Below are positions 1-7,178 of a stretch of 11,539 nt of DNA, piece after piece. How positions within the stretch are numbered: the stretch's first letter is position 1; each line of letters starts with the position of its first letter. The stretch is from JBNKDD01 sp050288085 (lineage in GTDB: Bacteria; Chloroflexota; Anaerolineae; Aggregatilineales; UBA3940). The translations under genes and the position numbers were made by a program. A model generated the notes under the pieces. The model worked only from the letters and a program-made list of their open reading frames with translations, was not told the origin of the DNA and did not search any database. The stretch covers positions 1 to 11,539 of the forward strand of contig JBNKDD010000180.1 of the NCBI GenBank assembly GCA_050288085.1, written 5' to 3'.

Positions 1-699
1 CAGCAGCCGATAGCGCGTCTTCTGAGCATACTCCCGGTAGCCGGGAAGTTCTTCTTGCAGGGTGCGATCCTCAAGGGCAGTGCGGATGATATAGACGATT
101 CCGGTCAGCCCAACCGGGATCAGCGCCCACAGTGTCCCCAGCAGAAATGGTGTCGCCAGCGATGACAGCAAACCGCCGGTATACCCTGGATGGCGGATAA
201 TCCGGTACGGCCCGGAGTCGATCACGTGGTGTCCGCGGTCTTCCTGGATGCGAACCGTCCCGGAGAAAAACTGGTTGACGATCATTGCCCAGGTCGAAAA
301 GGCGTAGGCCAGAACAATGATCCCCAGCGCGATCAACCGGGCAGTAAGCGAGAGCGGCTCGGTCAGCCCGAAGCGATAGTCCAGCCCGGCGACTACCATC
401 AGCAGCAAGGGGCCGTAGATGGCAACGACCGGACTGAGCAGCTTATCCCATGATTTGGCATCCTCCGCCCGCATCGATTTGGCACGCTCCGCCGCCAGGC
501 CGGGATTGGCGCGGATCATCCACATACGGCTGATAACCGTGGCGATAATCATCAAACCAATGTAAACCCAGCCCCACAGCCAGTTCAGTGTGCCTGCCGA
601 GAGAAACAGAACCGCAATTACGATCAACGAGAAAATAGCAAACCTGATAAACATTCTAGGGGATGGCACAGATGTTTGTGACGCTGTGTTGGTGTTCAT
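1..699 (-). CDS. Isoprenylcysteine carboxylmethyltransferase-like membrane protein, copy A (3' end cut by window edge)
   Basis: I read 233 uninterrupted codons on the minus strand from ATG at 699-697 to base 1. The tandem neighbour (854-1582) shows that only about four residues and the stop are missing. A Shine-Dalgarno GGGAGG lies 7 bases upstream of the ATG. The protein has several hydrophobic segments and the C-terminal hallmark of the ICMT/PEMT methyltransferase family: SGPYRIIRHPGY, then a glutamate-rich stretch (ALEDRTLQEELPGY) and a RYRLL ending. Known family members use S-adenosylmethionine to methylate lipid-linked or small substrates at the membrane; the substrate here cannot be read from sequence. 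It is a clear paralog of the upstream copy, with a shorter N-terminus (19 rather than 24 residues before the first shared Arg). The two copies also share leader sequence (ATCTATCGGG), so the duplication included the translation start region. Confidence 0.85.
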   Translation of the reverse strand, partial: MNTNTASQTSVPSPRMFIRFAIFSLIVIAVLFLSAGTLNWLWGWVYIGLMIIATVISRMWMIRANPGLAAERAKSMRAEDAKSWDKLLSPVVAIYGPLLLMVVAGLDYRFGLTEPLSLTARLIALGIIVLAYAFSTWAMIVNQFFSGTVRIQEDRGHHVIDSGPYRIIRHPGYTGGLLSSLATPFLLGTLWALIPVGLTGIVYIIRTALEDRTLQEELPGYREYAQKTRYRLL

Positions 700-788
700 T
701 TTTGGGCCTCCCGATAGATCATACAAATACATCGCGAAAAAAGACTTTTTACTTTCATCGCCCCCCAATCTTTGCCACGGCTTTCGGT

Positions 789-824
789 CGCTGTCTGCCC
801 CCCTTGCAAGAAGGGCAGACAGCG
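789..824. repeat. 12-bp perfect inverted repeat between the two methyltransferase copies
   Basis: Arms CGCTGTCTGCCC (789-800) and GGGCAGACAGCG (813-824) are exact inverse complements separated by 12 bases. The hairpin lies 30 bases past the stop of copy B on the minus strand and about 90 bases upstream of copy A. No T-run follows the stem on either strand, so it is not a canonical intrinsic terminator. It could be a processing or pausing hairpin, or a REP-like element. Confidence 0.6.
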
Positions 825-853
825 CATCAGCGATGGCGGGAGGTAACCATGTT

Positions 854-1582
854 TTACCAGATACCGGGCAGCAGCCGATAGCGCGTCTTCTGAGCGTACT
901 CCCGGTAGCCGGGAAGTTCTTCTTGCAGGGTGCGATCCTCAAGGGAGGTGCGGATGATATAGACGATTACGGTCAGCGTAACCGGGATCAGCGCCCACAG
1001 TGTCCCCAGCATAAAGGGTGTCGCCAGCGATGTCAGCACACCGCCGGTATAACCCGGATGCCGGACGATCCGGTAAGGCCCGGAGGAGATAACGCGGTGG
1101 CCCCGTTCTTCCTGAATGCGGACAGTTCCAGAGAAAAAGCTGTTGACGATCATCGCCCACGACACAAAGAAATAGGCCAGAACAATCACCCCCGCCGCGA
1201 TCAGCCGGACGGTGAGCGAGAGCGAACCGGTCAGCCCGAAGCGATAGTCCAGCCCGGCGACTACCATCGTCAGGACGGGGCCGTATATGGCAAGGACAGG
1301 GCTGAGAAACTTATCCCAGGATTTGGCATCCTCAGCTCGCAGCGATTTGACACGCTCAGCCGCCAGGCCGGGATTGGCGCGGAGCATCAGCCACCGGCTG
1401 ATCATTGTGCCCCCGATTATCAGGCCAGAGTAAATCCAGCCCCACAGCCAGTTCAGTGTGCCTGCCGAGAGAAATAAAATCCCCATAACGATCAGCCAAA
1501 AGACGGCTAATCTGATTATTATTTTAGGCTCAATCGCGCCGCTGGACGGTGCTGTTGTTTGAGAAGTTGTGTTAGTATTCAT
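854..1582 (-). CDS. Isoprenylcysteine carboxylmethyltransferase-like membrane protein, copy B
   Basis: This 242-residue protein starts at ATG 1582-1580, preceded by GGGGAGG at good spacing. An in-frame ATG 27 bases further upstream is less likely because the SD would then lie inside the gene. Hydrophobic segments are visible at about residues 22-40, 45-62, 93-110, 126-147 and 181-211. The ICMT/PEMT-family signature is SGPYRIVRHPGY at 167-178, with acidic residues at 215-222 and the ending RYRLLPGIW at 234-242. In studied relatives this C-terminal block binds S-adenosylmethionine at the membrane face. The reaction is inferred to be methyl transfer to an unknown acceptor. Copy A follows on the same strand after a 154-base gap, so the two may be co-transcribed, although a hairpin lies between them. 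A long opposite-strand reading frame across this gene is its shadow. Confidence 0.88.
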   Translation of the reverse strand: MNTNTTSQTTAPSSGAIEPKIIIRLAVFWLIVMGILFLSAGTLNWLWGWIYSGLIIGGTMISRWLMLRANPGLAAERVKSLRAEDAKSWDKFLSPVLAIYGPVLTMVVAGLDYRFGLTGSLSLTVRLIAAGVIVLAYFFVSWAMIVNSFFSGTVRIQEERGHRVISSGPYRIVRHPGYTGGVLTSLATPFMLGTLWALIPVTLTVIVYIIRTSLEDRTLQEELPGYREYAQKTRYRLLPGIW

Positions 1583-1668
1583 TTCGGGCCTCCCCGATAG
1601 ATGATGCAAATATCAATTTTTCAGATACCCTAAACTTCTTGATAGCTTACACTAATGTCGGAGGAGTG

Positions 1669-1689
1669 ATACCCACGCAGCGTGGGTAT
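1669..1689. promoter_or_regulatory. Palindrome ATACCCACGC-A-GCGTGGGTAT
   Basis: Two exact 10-base arms (1669-1678 and 1680-1689) flank a single central A. The palindrome sits in the 276-base divergent region between the minus-strand methyltransferase pair and the plus-strand kinase pair. Its size and one-base centre suit a dimeric repressor operator. It is also a common form for small interspersed palindromes in this type of genome. No T-run follows on either strand, so a terminator is unlikely. Confidence 0.45.
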
Positions 1690-1721
1690 TGAATTTCTCT
1701 CATATGCGCTGCCAGGGGGTG

Positions 1722-1739
1722 AGGTGAACAAAATCACCT
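1722..1739. repeat. Short inverted repeat AGGTGA-N6-TCACCT
   Basis: Six-base exact arms at 1722-1727 and 1734-1739 flank acaaaa, just upstream of the candidate kinase promoter. This could be a weak operator half-site pair. The arms are short enough to arise by chance. Confidence 0.25.
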
Positions 1740-1750
1740 GCCGGTCAGCC

Positions 1751-1779
1751 TTGCCCGACTCGTCGTTTCGCCTCATAAT
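1751..1779 (+). promoter_or_regulatory. Candidate sigma-70-type promoter for the kinase pair
   Basis: TTGCCC (1751-1756; 4 of 6 to TTGACA) and CATAAT (1774-1779; 5 of 6 to TATAAT) are separated by exactly 17 bases. A start near 1786 would give an untranslated leader of about 73 bases before the kinase ATG at 1859. This rests on motif matching only. The palindrome at 1669-1689 lies about 60 bases upstream. Confidence 0.4.
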
Positions 1780-1858
1780 CTAAGAAGGTGGAAACACATC
1801 AACCGAACGACGGCCTTCGCACGTCTACCTATGGGCCAAAGGAAGAAAGATTGTCAAC

Positions 1859-3967
1859 ATGATGCCAGAAACCATTGGACGATATGAAGTCAGGTCAGAG
1901 CTGGGACGCGGCGGCATGGCAACCGTCTACCATGCTTACGATCCCCGCTTTGGGCGAGATGTGGCGATCAAGGTGCTGCCCTATGAATTTACCCATGATC
2001 ACGTCTCAAGGACTCGTTTCGACCGAGAGGCCAAGACGGTCGCGGCTTTACAGCATCCGTCGATTGTGCAGGTCTATGACTTCGGGGAGCAGGACGAACA
2101 GCCCTACCTGGTCATGCAGTTGATGCAAGGCGGATCGCTGGCCGATCTGCTGGATATCAGGCCCTTATCCCTGGCCGATGCTACAACGATCATCAGCCGG
2201 TTGGCGTCCGGCCTCGATGCGGCCCATGCCGTCGGCGTGATCCACCGTGATCTGAAGCCCGCCAACATCCTGTTTGACAATTATGGCAACGCTTTTATCT
2301 CCGATTTTGGGATCGCCAAGCTGTCCGAAACCAGCGGCGGCATTACCAAAGATGTGATCGGAACCCCGGCCTATATGCCGCCGGAGCAGATCAACGGGGA
2401 AGAATTAGACGGTCGATGTGATATCTACGCCCTGGGGGTGATCCTGTATGAGATGCTGGCGGGGAGAGCGCCCTTCCTGGCCCAGACGCCGATCAAAGTG
2501 GTCTTGATGCACCTGAAAGAACCACCGCCCAATGTCCTGGATGTCCGGCCAGAACTGCCTTACGGTGTCGCCGATGTCATCTTCCAGGCGATGGCAAAAG
2601 ATCGGGAAGCACGCTTTTCGAGCGCCTCCGAGATGGCCGAAGCGCTGATCAACACCAACGTTGCGCCACCGGCCACCCTGGTGGAAAGACCGGTAAGCTC
2701 ACCGGAAACGATTGTCAGCCCCCCGCGCCGGGAAACCCGGCCTACCCCCATCGATCCATCAACCAAGGCACTCACCACCCCTGACCGGCGGCGGAAAGGG
2801 CTGGGCTGGCTGGGTTGGCTGCTGGCTGTAGCAGCGCTGCTGGTTGCGGGAGCAGCGGGCCTGGGGGTGATTTATTTATTGAACCGGGAAACCCCGGCAG
2901 TGACACTCCCCCCGGTGATCGAAACGGTGGTGGTAGTCGAACCCGGATCAACGGCTGAGCCTTTGCCCACCCCAACGGTCGAGCCGCCCACCCCGACCGC
3001 GCCCAACATCCCGGCAGCGGAAACCGTCGAAGTCCCTGCCGAGCCCAACTTTATCACGGCGGAGAACTCCGGCCAGATCGCACAGGGGCGGGTGCTGCGC
3101 GGCCATAATAAGGACGTTTACAGCCTGGCCTGGTCGGAAGATTCCCGGCTGCTGGCCTCCGGGAGCGCCGATCACAGCGCGGTGATCTGGGATGGGATAA
3201 CCGGCGACCGGTTGAGTACGTTGGAGGGGCACAGGGATACGATCACCGCATTGGACTTTTCACCGGATGGGAAACGGCTGGTCACCGGATCAAAGGACAG
3301 CCTGCTGCGCATCTGGGATACAACCAGCGAGGAACAACTCCAGCTTTTGCGGGCGCATGGAGCCGCCGTCTCTGACCTGGACTGGTCACCGGACGGCTCG
3401 TTGATCGCCTCCGGGTCGGTCGATGGGCAGTTGATTATCTGGGATGGGAATACCGGCGAACGGCTTGGGATTTACCTGGAGCATTATGGTGGGGTGCAGA
3501 GTGTGGCCTTCAGCCCGGATGGAACCCGGCTGGCAACCGGATCAGAAGACTGGGATATCCTGATCTGGGAAGTGCCATCGATGACTCCGAAGTATCGGAT
3601 GGAAGAGGATTTGGGAGCAGTCGTCAGCCTGGACTTTACAGAGGATGGAAAACGGCTGGCGTCTTCAGTAGGCTGGCTGGCTTTGATCTGGGAATTTGAC
3701 GGATCGTCGCGGGCCACCTTGCAATTGAAAGGCCACCAGAAGGAAGTGCTCGACGTGGCCTGGTCAAAAGATGGGTCGCTGCTGGTAACCGCCTCTCTCG
3801 ACGACCGGCTGTTGATGTGGGATGCACAGACCGGTGATTCACTGGGAGCACTCACCCCGGATTATAATACGCTGCGCCTGTTGAGTGTCGCCTTCAGTCC
3901 AGATGGGTACACCATCGCGAGTGGGGCCGGGGATGGCAGTATCATCTTATGGGGATTTGGTGAATGA
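1859..3967 (+). CDS. Membrane-anchored Ser/Thr protein kinase with C-terminal WD40 propeller
   Basis: This 702-residue PknB-type (Hanks) kinase has every catalytic element I looked for: a glycine loop GRGGMATVY (16-24), VAIK with Lys38, a helix-C Glu57, the catalytic loop HRDLKPAN (129-136, catalytic Asp131), DFG (149-151), P+1 Thr169 and PPE (174-176) in place of APE. Thr163 is a plausible activation-loop phosphosite. A single transmembrane helix (about 316-341) follows the kinase domain. Next come a Pro/Thr-rich linker (about 345-395) and seven WD40 blades (about 408-700), several with the SPDG and IWD signatures; blade five is degenerate. The expected topology is a cytoplasmic kinase and an external propeller. 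The start is ATG 1859 or the adjacent ATG 1862, with only a weak purine-rich SD (GGAAGAAAG). Its stop overlaps the start of the next gene by 4 bases. The phosphorylation targets are unknown. Confidence 0.93.
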   Translation: MMPETIGRYEVRSELGRGGMATVYHAYDPRFGRDVAIKVLPYEFTHDHVSRTRFDREAKTVAALQHPSIVQVYDFGEQDEQPYLVMQLMQGGSLADLLDIRPLSLADATTIISRLASGLDAAHAVGVIHRDLKPANILFDNYGNAFISDFGIAKLSETSGGITKDVIGTPAYMPPEQINGEELDGRCDIYALGVILYEMLAGRAPFLAQTPIKVVLMHLKEPPPNVLDVRPELPYGVADVIFQAMAKDREARFSSASEMAEALINTNVAPPATLVERPVSSPETIVSPPRRETRPTPIDPSTKALTTPDRRRKGLGWLGWLLAVAALLVAGAAGLGVIYLLNRETPAVTLPPVIETVVVVEPGSTAEPLPTPTVEPPTPTAPNIPAAETVEVPAEPNFITAENSGQIAQGRVLRGHNKDVYSLAWSEDSRLLASGSADHSAVIWDGITGDRLSTLEGHRDTITALDFSPDGKRLVTGSKDSLLRIWDTTSEEQLQLLRAHGAAVSDLDWSPDGSLIASGSVDGQLIIWDGNTGERLGIYLEHYGGVQSVAFSPDGTRLATGSEDWDILIWEVPSMTPKYRMEEDLGAVVSLDFTEDGKRLASSVGWLALIWEFDGSSRATLQLKGHQKEVLDVAWSKDGSLLVTASLDDRLLMWDAQTGDSLGALTPDYNTLRLLSVAFSPDGYTIASGAGDGSIILWGFGE

Positions 3968-6231
3968 TTATCGGACGCTATGAGGTTATCACAACACTGG
4001 GAGCCAGTTCGACCGGTGTGGTTTTCCATGCCCGCGATCCTGAAAGCGGTCGCGACGTGGCGATCAAGGTTATGCCGCGCGAATACCTGGAGGATGTAAG
4101 CTACCGCCGCCGGTTGGAAAACGCCAAAGTGATGGGGAACTTAAATCACCCGTCGGTTGTGCCGGTGTTGGAACGAGGCAAAGACCAGGATCAGCCCTAT
4201 ATCGTGATGCCCTTTATGGCCGGGGGATCGCTGACCGATTGGCTGGAAAAAGAAGTACTCACCCTGAGCGAAGCCACTTCGGTGATCGTCCGGCTGGCTC
4301 CTGGGGTTGATGCTGCCCATGAGCGGGGCATTATCCACTGTATGCTCAAGCCGTCTAACATCCTGTTTGACGAGTATAAAAAAGCCTATATCGTCGATTT
4401 TGGGATCGCCCCCCTATCCGATGTCAACCTGGGTAATACCCATCTCCCGGTGTTTGGCGAACCGGCCTACATGAGTCCAGAACAGATCATGGGTGAACTG
4501 CTGGATGGGCGCAGCGACATCTACACACTGGGCATATTGCTATACGAAATGCTGACGGGTGCTCCACCCTATCAGGCTGACAGTCCAATCGGCACGGCGC
4601 TCATGCAGCTCAACGACCCGGTGCCCGATCTGCTGGCCGCCCGGCCCGATCTGCCCCGCGCCTGCCAGACCGTGATTGCCCGAAGTCTGGCCAAAGACCG
4701 GGAACTGCGTTTCAAGATGGCGGCAGAGATGGCGGTGATGCTGTCCGAGATCGACATGGGGCACCACAGCCAGAAGCGCCCGGCGGTCAGGCCGGTGGCG
4801 GTCACTTCTTCCGCACCGGAAGAATCATCAGAAGCACCGCCGGGAACGCGTCAACTCCCGGATTTCAGCGCGCTGCAAGCACAGGCACAGACTTTCCTGC
4901 GCGAGACTGCCCTGCCGTTTTTCAGCACATTAGCCCAGAATACAGCCTCGTTCCTGCGTGAGACTGCCCTGCCATTTTTCAGCACATTGGCCCAGAATAC
5001 AGCCTCGTTTCTGCGTGAGACTGTCCTGCCGTTTTTTAAGCGCCCACCCGCCGAACTGATCCGGGACCGGCGGGTGCAGATCGGCGGCGGGGTGATCCTG
5101 GTGCTGATCGTGATCGGTGTCCTGGCGCTGACCGGGGTATTTGGCAGATCGGAGCAGGTTGACCCCATTCCCACGCCAACGGCGACAGCAGTCGCAGCAG
5201 CAGCAAACACATCCCCTACAAGAGCCGAGCCGACCGACAGGCCAACCCACCCCCCCGACTCGATCCCCTCACCGACCGCAGCGGAAACAGACACCCCTGA
5301 GCCAACCGGTCTGACGCCAGCAACCGCCGGTCAACTGGCCCCGGTCGGGACGCTGCAAGGCCATATTATTGATGTGTGGGGGGTGGACTGGTCACCGGAC
5401 GGGACTCAATTGGTGACGGGTGGCGGCGATTTGTTTGGGCTGATCTGGGATGTGGCAGCGGGATCGACTCAACTCACCCTGGACGGGCACAACGATTATG
5501 TGACCGATGTGGTCTGGTCACCGGATGGCAGCCGGATCGTCACAGCCTCGAATGACAGTGCACTGCGAATCTGGGATGCAGCAGACGGCAGCTTACTACA
5601 GACTCTCAATGGGCATCTGGCCAGTATCATCGACGTGGATTGGTCACCAGATGGATCGTGGATCGTATCCGGTGCGCTGGATGGGCAGATCATCGTCTGG
5701 GATGCGGACAGCGGCGAGAAGCTGGCCGCGCCCCCTGATCGACTAAGCAGCGTGCGGAGTGTGGCCTTCTCGACGGACAGTTCGCAGGTGGCTTCCGGCT
5801 CCGACGATTGGAAGATTCTCCTCGCCGACACCGAAACGCTGACCCCGCGGCAAACCCTCAGCGGGCATATTGCGGCGGTCAATGCGCTGGCTTATTCACC
5901 TGATGGGCAGTGGTTGGCATCATCCGGCTTTGACCGGAAGGTGATGCTCTGGGCGTTGGATGGCTCCGAAGCGCCCTTCCTGGTGATGGAAGGTCATCAA
6001 GGGGACGTGCCCGATGTGGCCTTCTCGCCGGATGGATCGGTGCTGGTATCGGCAGGGATGGACGGTCAACTGCTGGTGTGGGATGTCAAAACCGGCGACC
6101 TATTGAATACACTCACGGCAGGCGACGAAGCGGGCGGCCTGCTCAGTGTGGCGATCAGCCCGGATGGGACGACCATCGCTGCCGGGGCGGAGAATGGGAG
6201 TGTACTGTTGTGGGGGATAACTCCATCATAA
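3964..6231 (+). CDS. Kinase-dead paralog (pseudokinase) with transmembrane helix and WD40 propeller
   Basis: This 755-residue protein has the same architecture as its upstream neighbour, but its active site is broken. The catalytic loop reads HCMLKPSN (125-132), so the catalytic Arg-Asp pair is Cys126-Met127. The glycine loop is GASSTG (13-18), with Ser for the second Gly. The helix-C Glu position is Asn53, or Glu52 if shifted by one. The P+1 threonine is Glu166 (GEPAYM). Lys35, Asn132 and DFG (145-147) remain, so it may still bind nucleotide. A triplicated juxtamembrane motif (311-358) precedes the transmembrane helix (about 374-394). A Pro/Thr-rich linker (about 400-455) and seven WD40 blades (about 462-750) follow; blade four lacks its WD. 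The ATGA overlap with the upstream kinase implies translational coupling. A regulatory or scaffold role beside the active kinase is inferred. The rest of the gene is intact, so decay is unlikely. Confidence 0.92.
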   Translation: MIIGRYEVITTLGASSTGVVFHARDPESGRDVAIKVMPREYLEDVSYRRRLENAKVMGNLNHPSVVPVLERGKDQDQPYIVMPFMAGGSLTDWLEKEVLTLSEATSVIVRLAPGVDAAHERGIIHCMLKPSNILFDEYKKAYIVDFGIAPLSDVNLGNTHLPVFGEPAYMSPEQIMGELLDGRSDIYTLGILLYEMLTGAPPYQADSPIGTALMQLNDPVPDLLAARPDLPRACQTVIARSLAKDRELRFKMAAEMAVMLSEIDMGHHSQKRPAVRPVAVTSSAPEESSEAPPGTRQLPDFSALQAQAQTFLRETALPFFSTLAQNTASFLRETALPFFSTLAQNTASFLRETVLPFFKRPPAELIRDRRVQIGGGVILVLIVIGVLALTGVFGRSEQVDPIPTPTATAVAAAANTSPTRAEPTDRPTHPPDSIPSPTAAETDTPEPTGLTPATAGQLAPVGTLQGHIIDVWGVDWSPDGTQLVTGGGDLFGLIWDVAAGSTQLTLDGHNDYVTDVVWSPDGSRIVTASNDSALRIWDAADGSLLQTLNGHLASIIDVDWSPDGSWIVSGALDGQIIVWDADSGEKLAAPPDRLSSVRSVAFSTDSSQVASGSDDWKILLADTETLTPRQTLSGHIAAVNALAYSPDGQWLASSGFDRKVMLWALDGSEAPFLVMEGHQGDVPDVAFSPDGSVLVSAGMDGQLLVWDVKTGDLLNTLTAGDEAGGLLSVAISPDGTTIAAGAENGSVLLWGITPS
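4894..5037 (+). repeat. 57-bp in-frame tandem repeat (two full units plus a 30-bp partial unit)
   Basis: The units at 4894-4950 and 4951-5007 encode identical 19-residue repeats (FLRETALPFFSTLAQNTAS). A third, partial unit at 5008-5037 encodes FLRETVLPFF. The two full units differ at only a few silent positions, so the expansion is recent. The repeats lie just before the pseudokinase transmembrane helix and are absent from the upstream kinase. The pattern (Phe/Leu alternating with Arg-Glu and Gln-Asn) could form amphipathic helices lying on the membrane or associating with each other. Confidence 0.92.
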
Positions 6232-6278
6232 GGCCAATCGCCCTGTTCCTGTCAAGTAAGTTTAGAAATGGCAGAATT

Positions 6279-6440
6279 GGGTGGTGGCCTGAGCCGCTGC
6301 GGAATCAATTCCGCAGCTACGGATGATACGTCTGTTGAAACAGACCTGATAATCTGCGCAAATTCCGGGTCGAATTGATTCGACATATCGTCTTTAGCCT
6401 GAGAATTAATTCTCAGGCGGTGCTTGATTTCCACCAGCCC
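6279..6440. repeat. Cluster of four short hairpins with imperfect terminal inverted repeats
   Basis: This element fills most of the 310-base gap after the pseudokinase gene. Its ends are imperfect inverted repeats: GGGTGGTGG at 6279-6287 against CCACCAGCCC at 6431-6440. Inside are four exact inverted repeats, each with a 2-base centre: GCTGCGGAAT/ATTCCGCAGC (6296-6317), GTCTGTT/AACAGAC (6330-6345), GTCGAAT/ATTCGAC (6369-6384) and GCCTGAGAAT/ATTCTCAGGC (6397-6418). Three of the four share the core GAAT-NN-ATTC while their outer stem bases differ. It contains no convincing gene. It is probably a non-autonomous palindromic (REP/MITE-like) element; a role in 3'-end formation or RNA stability is possible. 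Confidence 0.7.
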
Positions 6441-6461
6441 ACACTTTAAGTTAACAGCTAT

Positions 6462-6486
6462 GGGGCGAATGGCCATTCGCCCCTAC
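6462..6486. repeat. 22-bp perfect palindrome with TAC tail, left bracket of the A+T-rich gene
   Basis: GGGGCGAATGG (6462-6472) is followed directly by its inverse complement CCATTCGCCCC (6473-6483) and then TAC. The element at 7179-7218 has the same ends (GGGGCG...CGCCCCTAC) around a different interior. The two lie on either side of the gene at 6542-7177. Confidence 0.75.
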
Positions 6487-6541
6487 TAGAGATTCTATCC
6501 TTTATTCTCACGAACGATTACGGGTAGAAGCCGGGAATAAC

Positions 6542-7177
6542 ATGGATCACAGTAAAAAATCTTTACGAATAATCGGGATGATTTTGGGAATTTTTCTTTG
6601 TCTGCTGTTTGTCTTTATAGCATATACCCGATGGAAGACTGCTGATGAACAATATCAGAGTACCGTTCAAGCTACAAACACTGTTGAAAAAGCGTTAACA
6701 ACAGAACATGGCAGTGAAGTATCATCTGTGATTGAAAATTATCATTTGCAGGTAGGTTCCTTCGAAACAAGAAAGAATCCAGAAAGACTTTCCCAGCTTT
6801 TAACAGGTCCATCTTTGAGATTGCTGCAATCTACCCGAAGTGAGGATCTTGAATTTTGGTATATACCAAAATCGGTTGAAGTCGAAGGTGTTCGCATTAT
6901 TGAATACAGTTCTTCTCAATTCAAAGCTATTGGCTGCGGCACAATATATACAGATAAAGTAACACCTCAGGGTATAGTCATAGAATCTCTACCACCTCGA
7001 GAGTTTCGCATTATCTATGTGTTCACTTCAGAAGACAATGTCTGGAAATTAGCAGCTAGCTATAACATTATCGAACCGGATGATGCTCTAAGAGAATGGG
7101 AGCATACTTATGATTGGGCCAAAGAAATTATTGGTGATTTGTCCAATTATGTATATAAAAAATGTGATATAGACTAA
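6542..7177 (+). CDS. Membrane-anchored protein, possible ARC6-IMS/NTF2-like domain
   Basis: This 211-residue protein has a short basic N-terminus and one uncleaved-looking membrane helix (about 9-27, LRIIGMILGIFLCLLFVFIAY), so most of it should lie outside the cytoplasm. Residues about 65-180 follow a pattern I associate with the ARC6-like IMS domain or a related NTF2-like fold: a leading helix, LLTGPSL, a W/Y pair, alternating strands, then VWKLAASYNI near the end. That assignment is by eye and tentative. Such domains occur with bacterial Ser/Thr kinases, and the kinase pair lies just upstream. Two sampled lines are about 40% G+C, against about 60% in a kinase line, so its origin may differ. 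The start ATG 6542 has only a weak SD (GGGA). Palindromes sharing their end sequences lie on both sides; the right-hand one begins one base after the stop. Confidence 0.75.
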   Translation: MDHSKKSLRIIGMILGIFLCLLFVFIAYTRWKTADEQYQSTVQATNTVEKALTTEHGSEVSSVIENYHLQVGSFETRKNPERLSQLLTGPSLRLLQSTRSEDLEFWYIPKSVEVEGVRIIEYSSSQFKAIGCGTIYTDKVTPQGIVIESLPPREFRIIYVFTSEDNVWKLAASYNIIEPDDALREWEHTYDWAKEIIGDLSNYVYKKCDID

Positions 7178-7178
7178 A

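Noticed and set aside
590..1477. Long plus-strand reading frame of 295 codons over the methyltransferase genes
   Set aside because: It lies antisense to two genes with clear family motifs, its protein is rich in Gln/Arg/Pro with no recognisable domain, and it spans the intergenic hairpin. It is a shadow frame.
4851..5294. Minus-strand 147-codon frame with internal repeats
   Set aside because: The repeats are the reverse reading of the 57-bp tandem repeat in the pseudokinase gene; there is no independent evidence of coding.
6279..6440. CRISPR-like array
   Set aside because: The units are palindromes of differing sequence and uneven spacing, with no constant direct repeat or spacers, and no cas gene is nearby.
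6252..6476. Minus-strand 74-codon frame across the hairpin cluster
   Set aside because: It is made almost entirely of the palindromic repeats, has no SD, and would be a spurious call.
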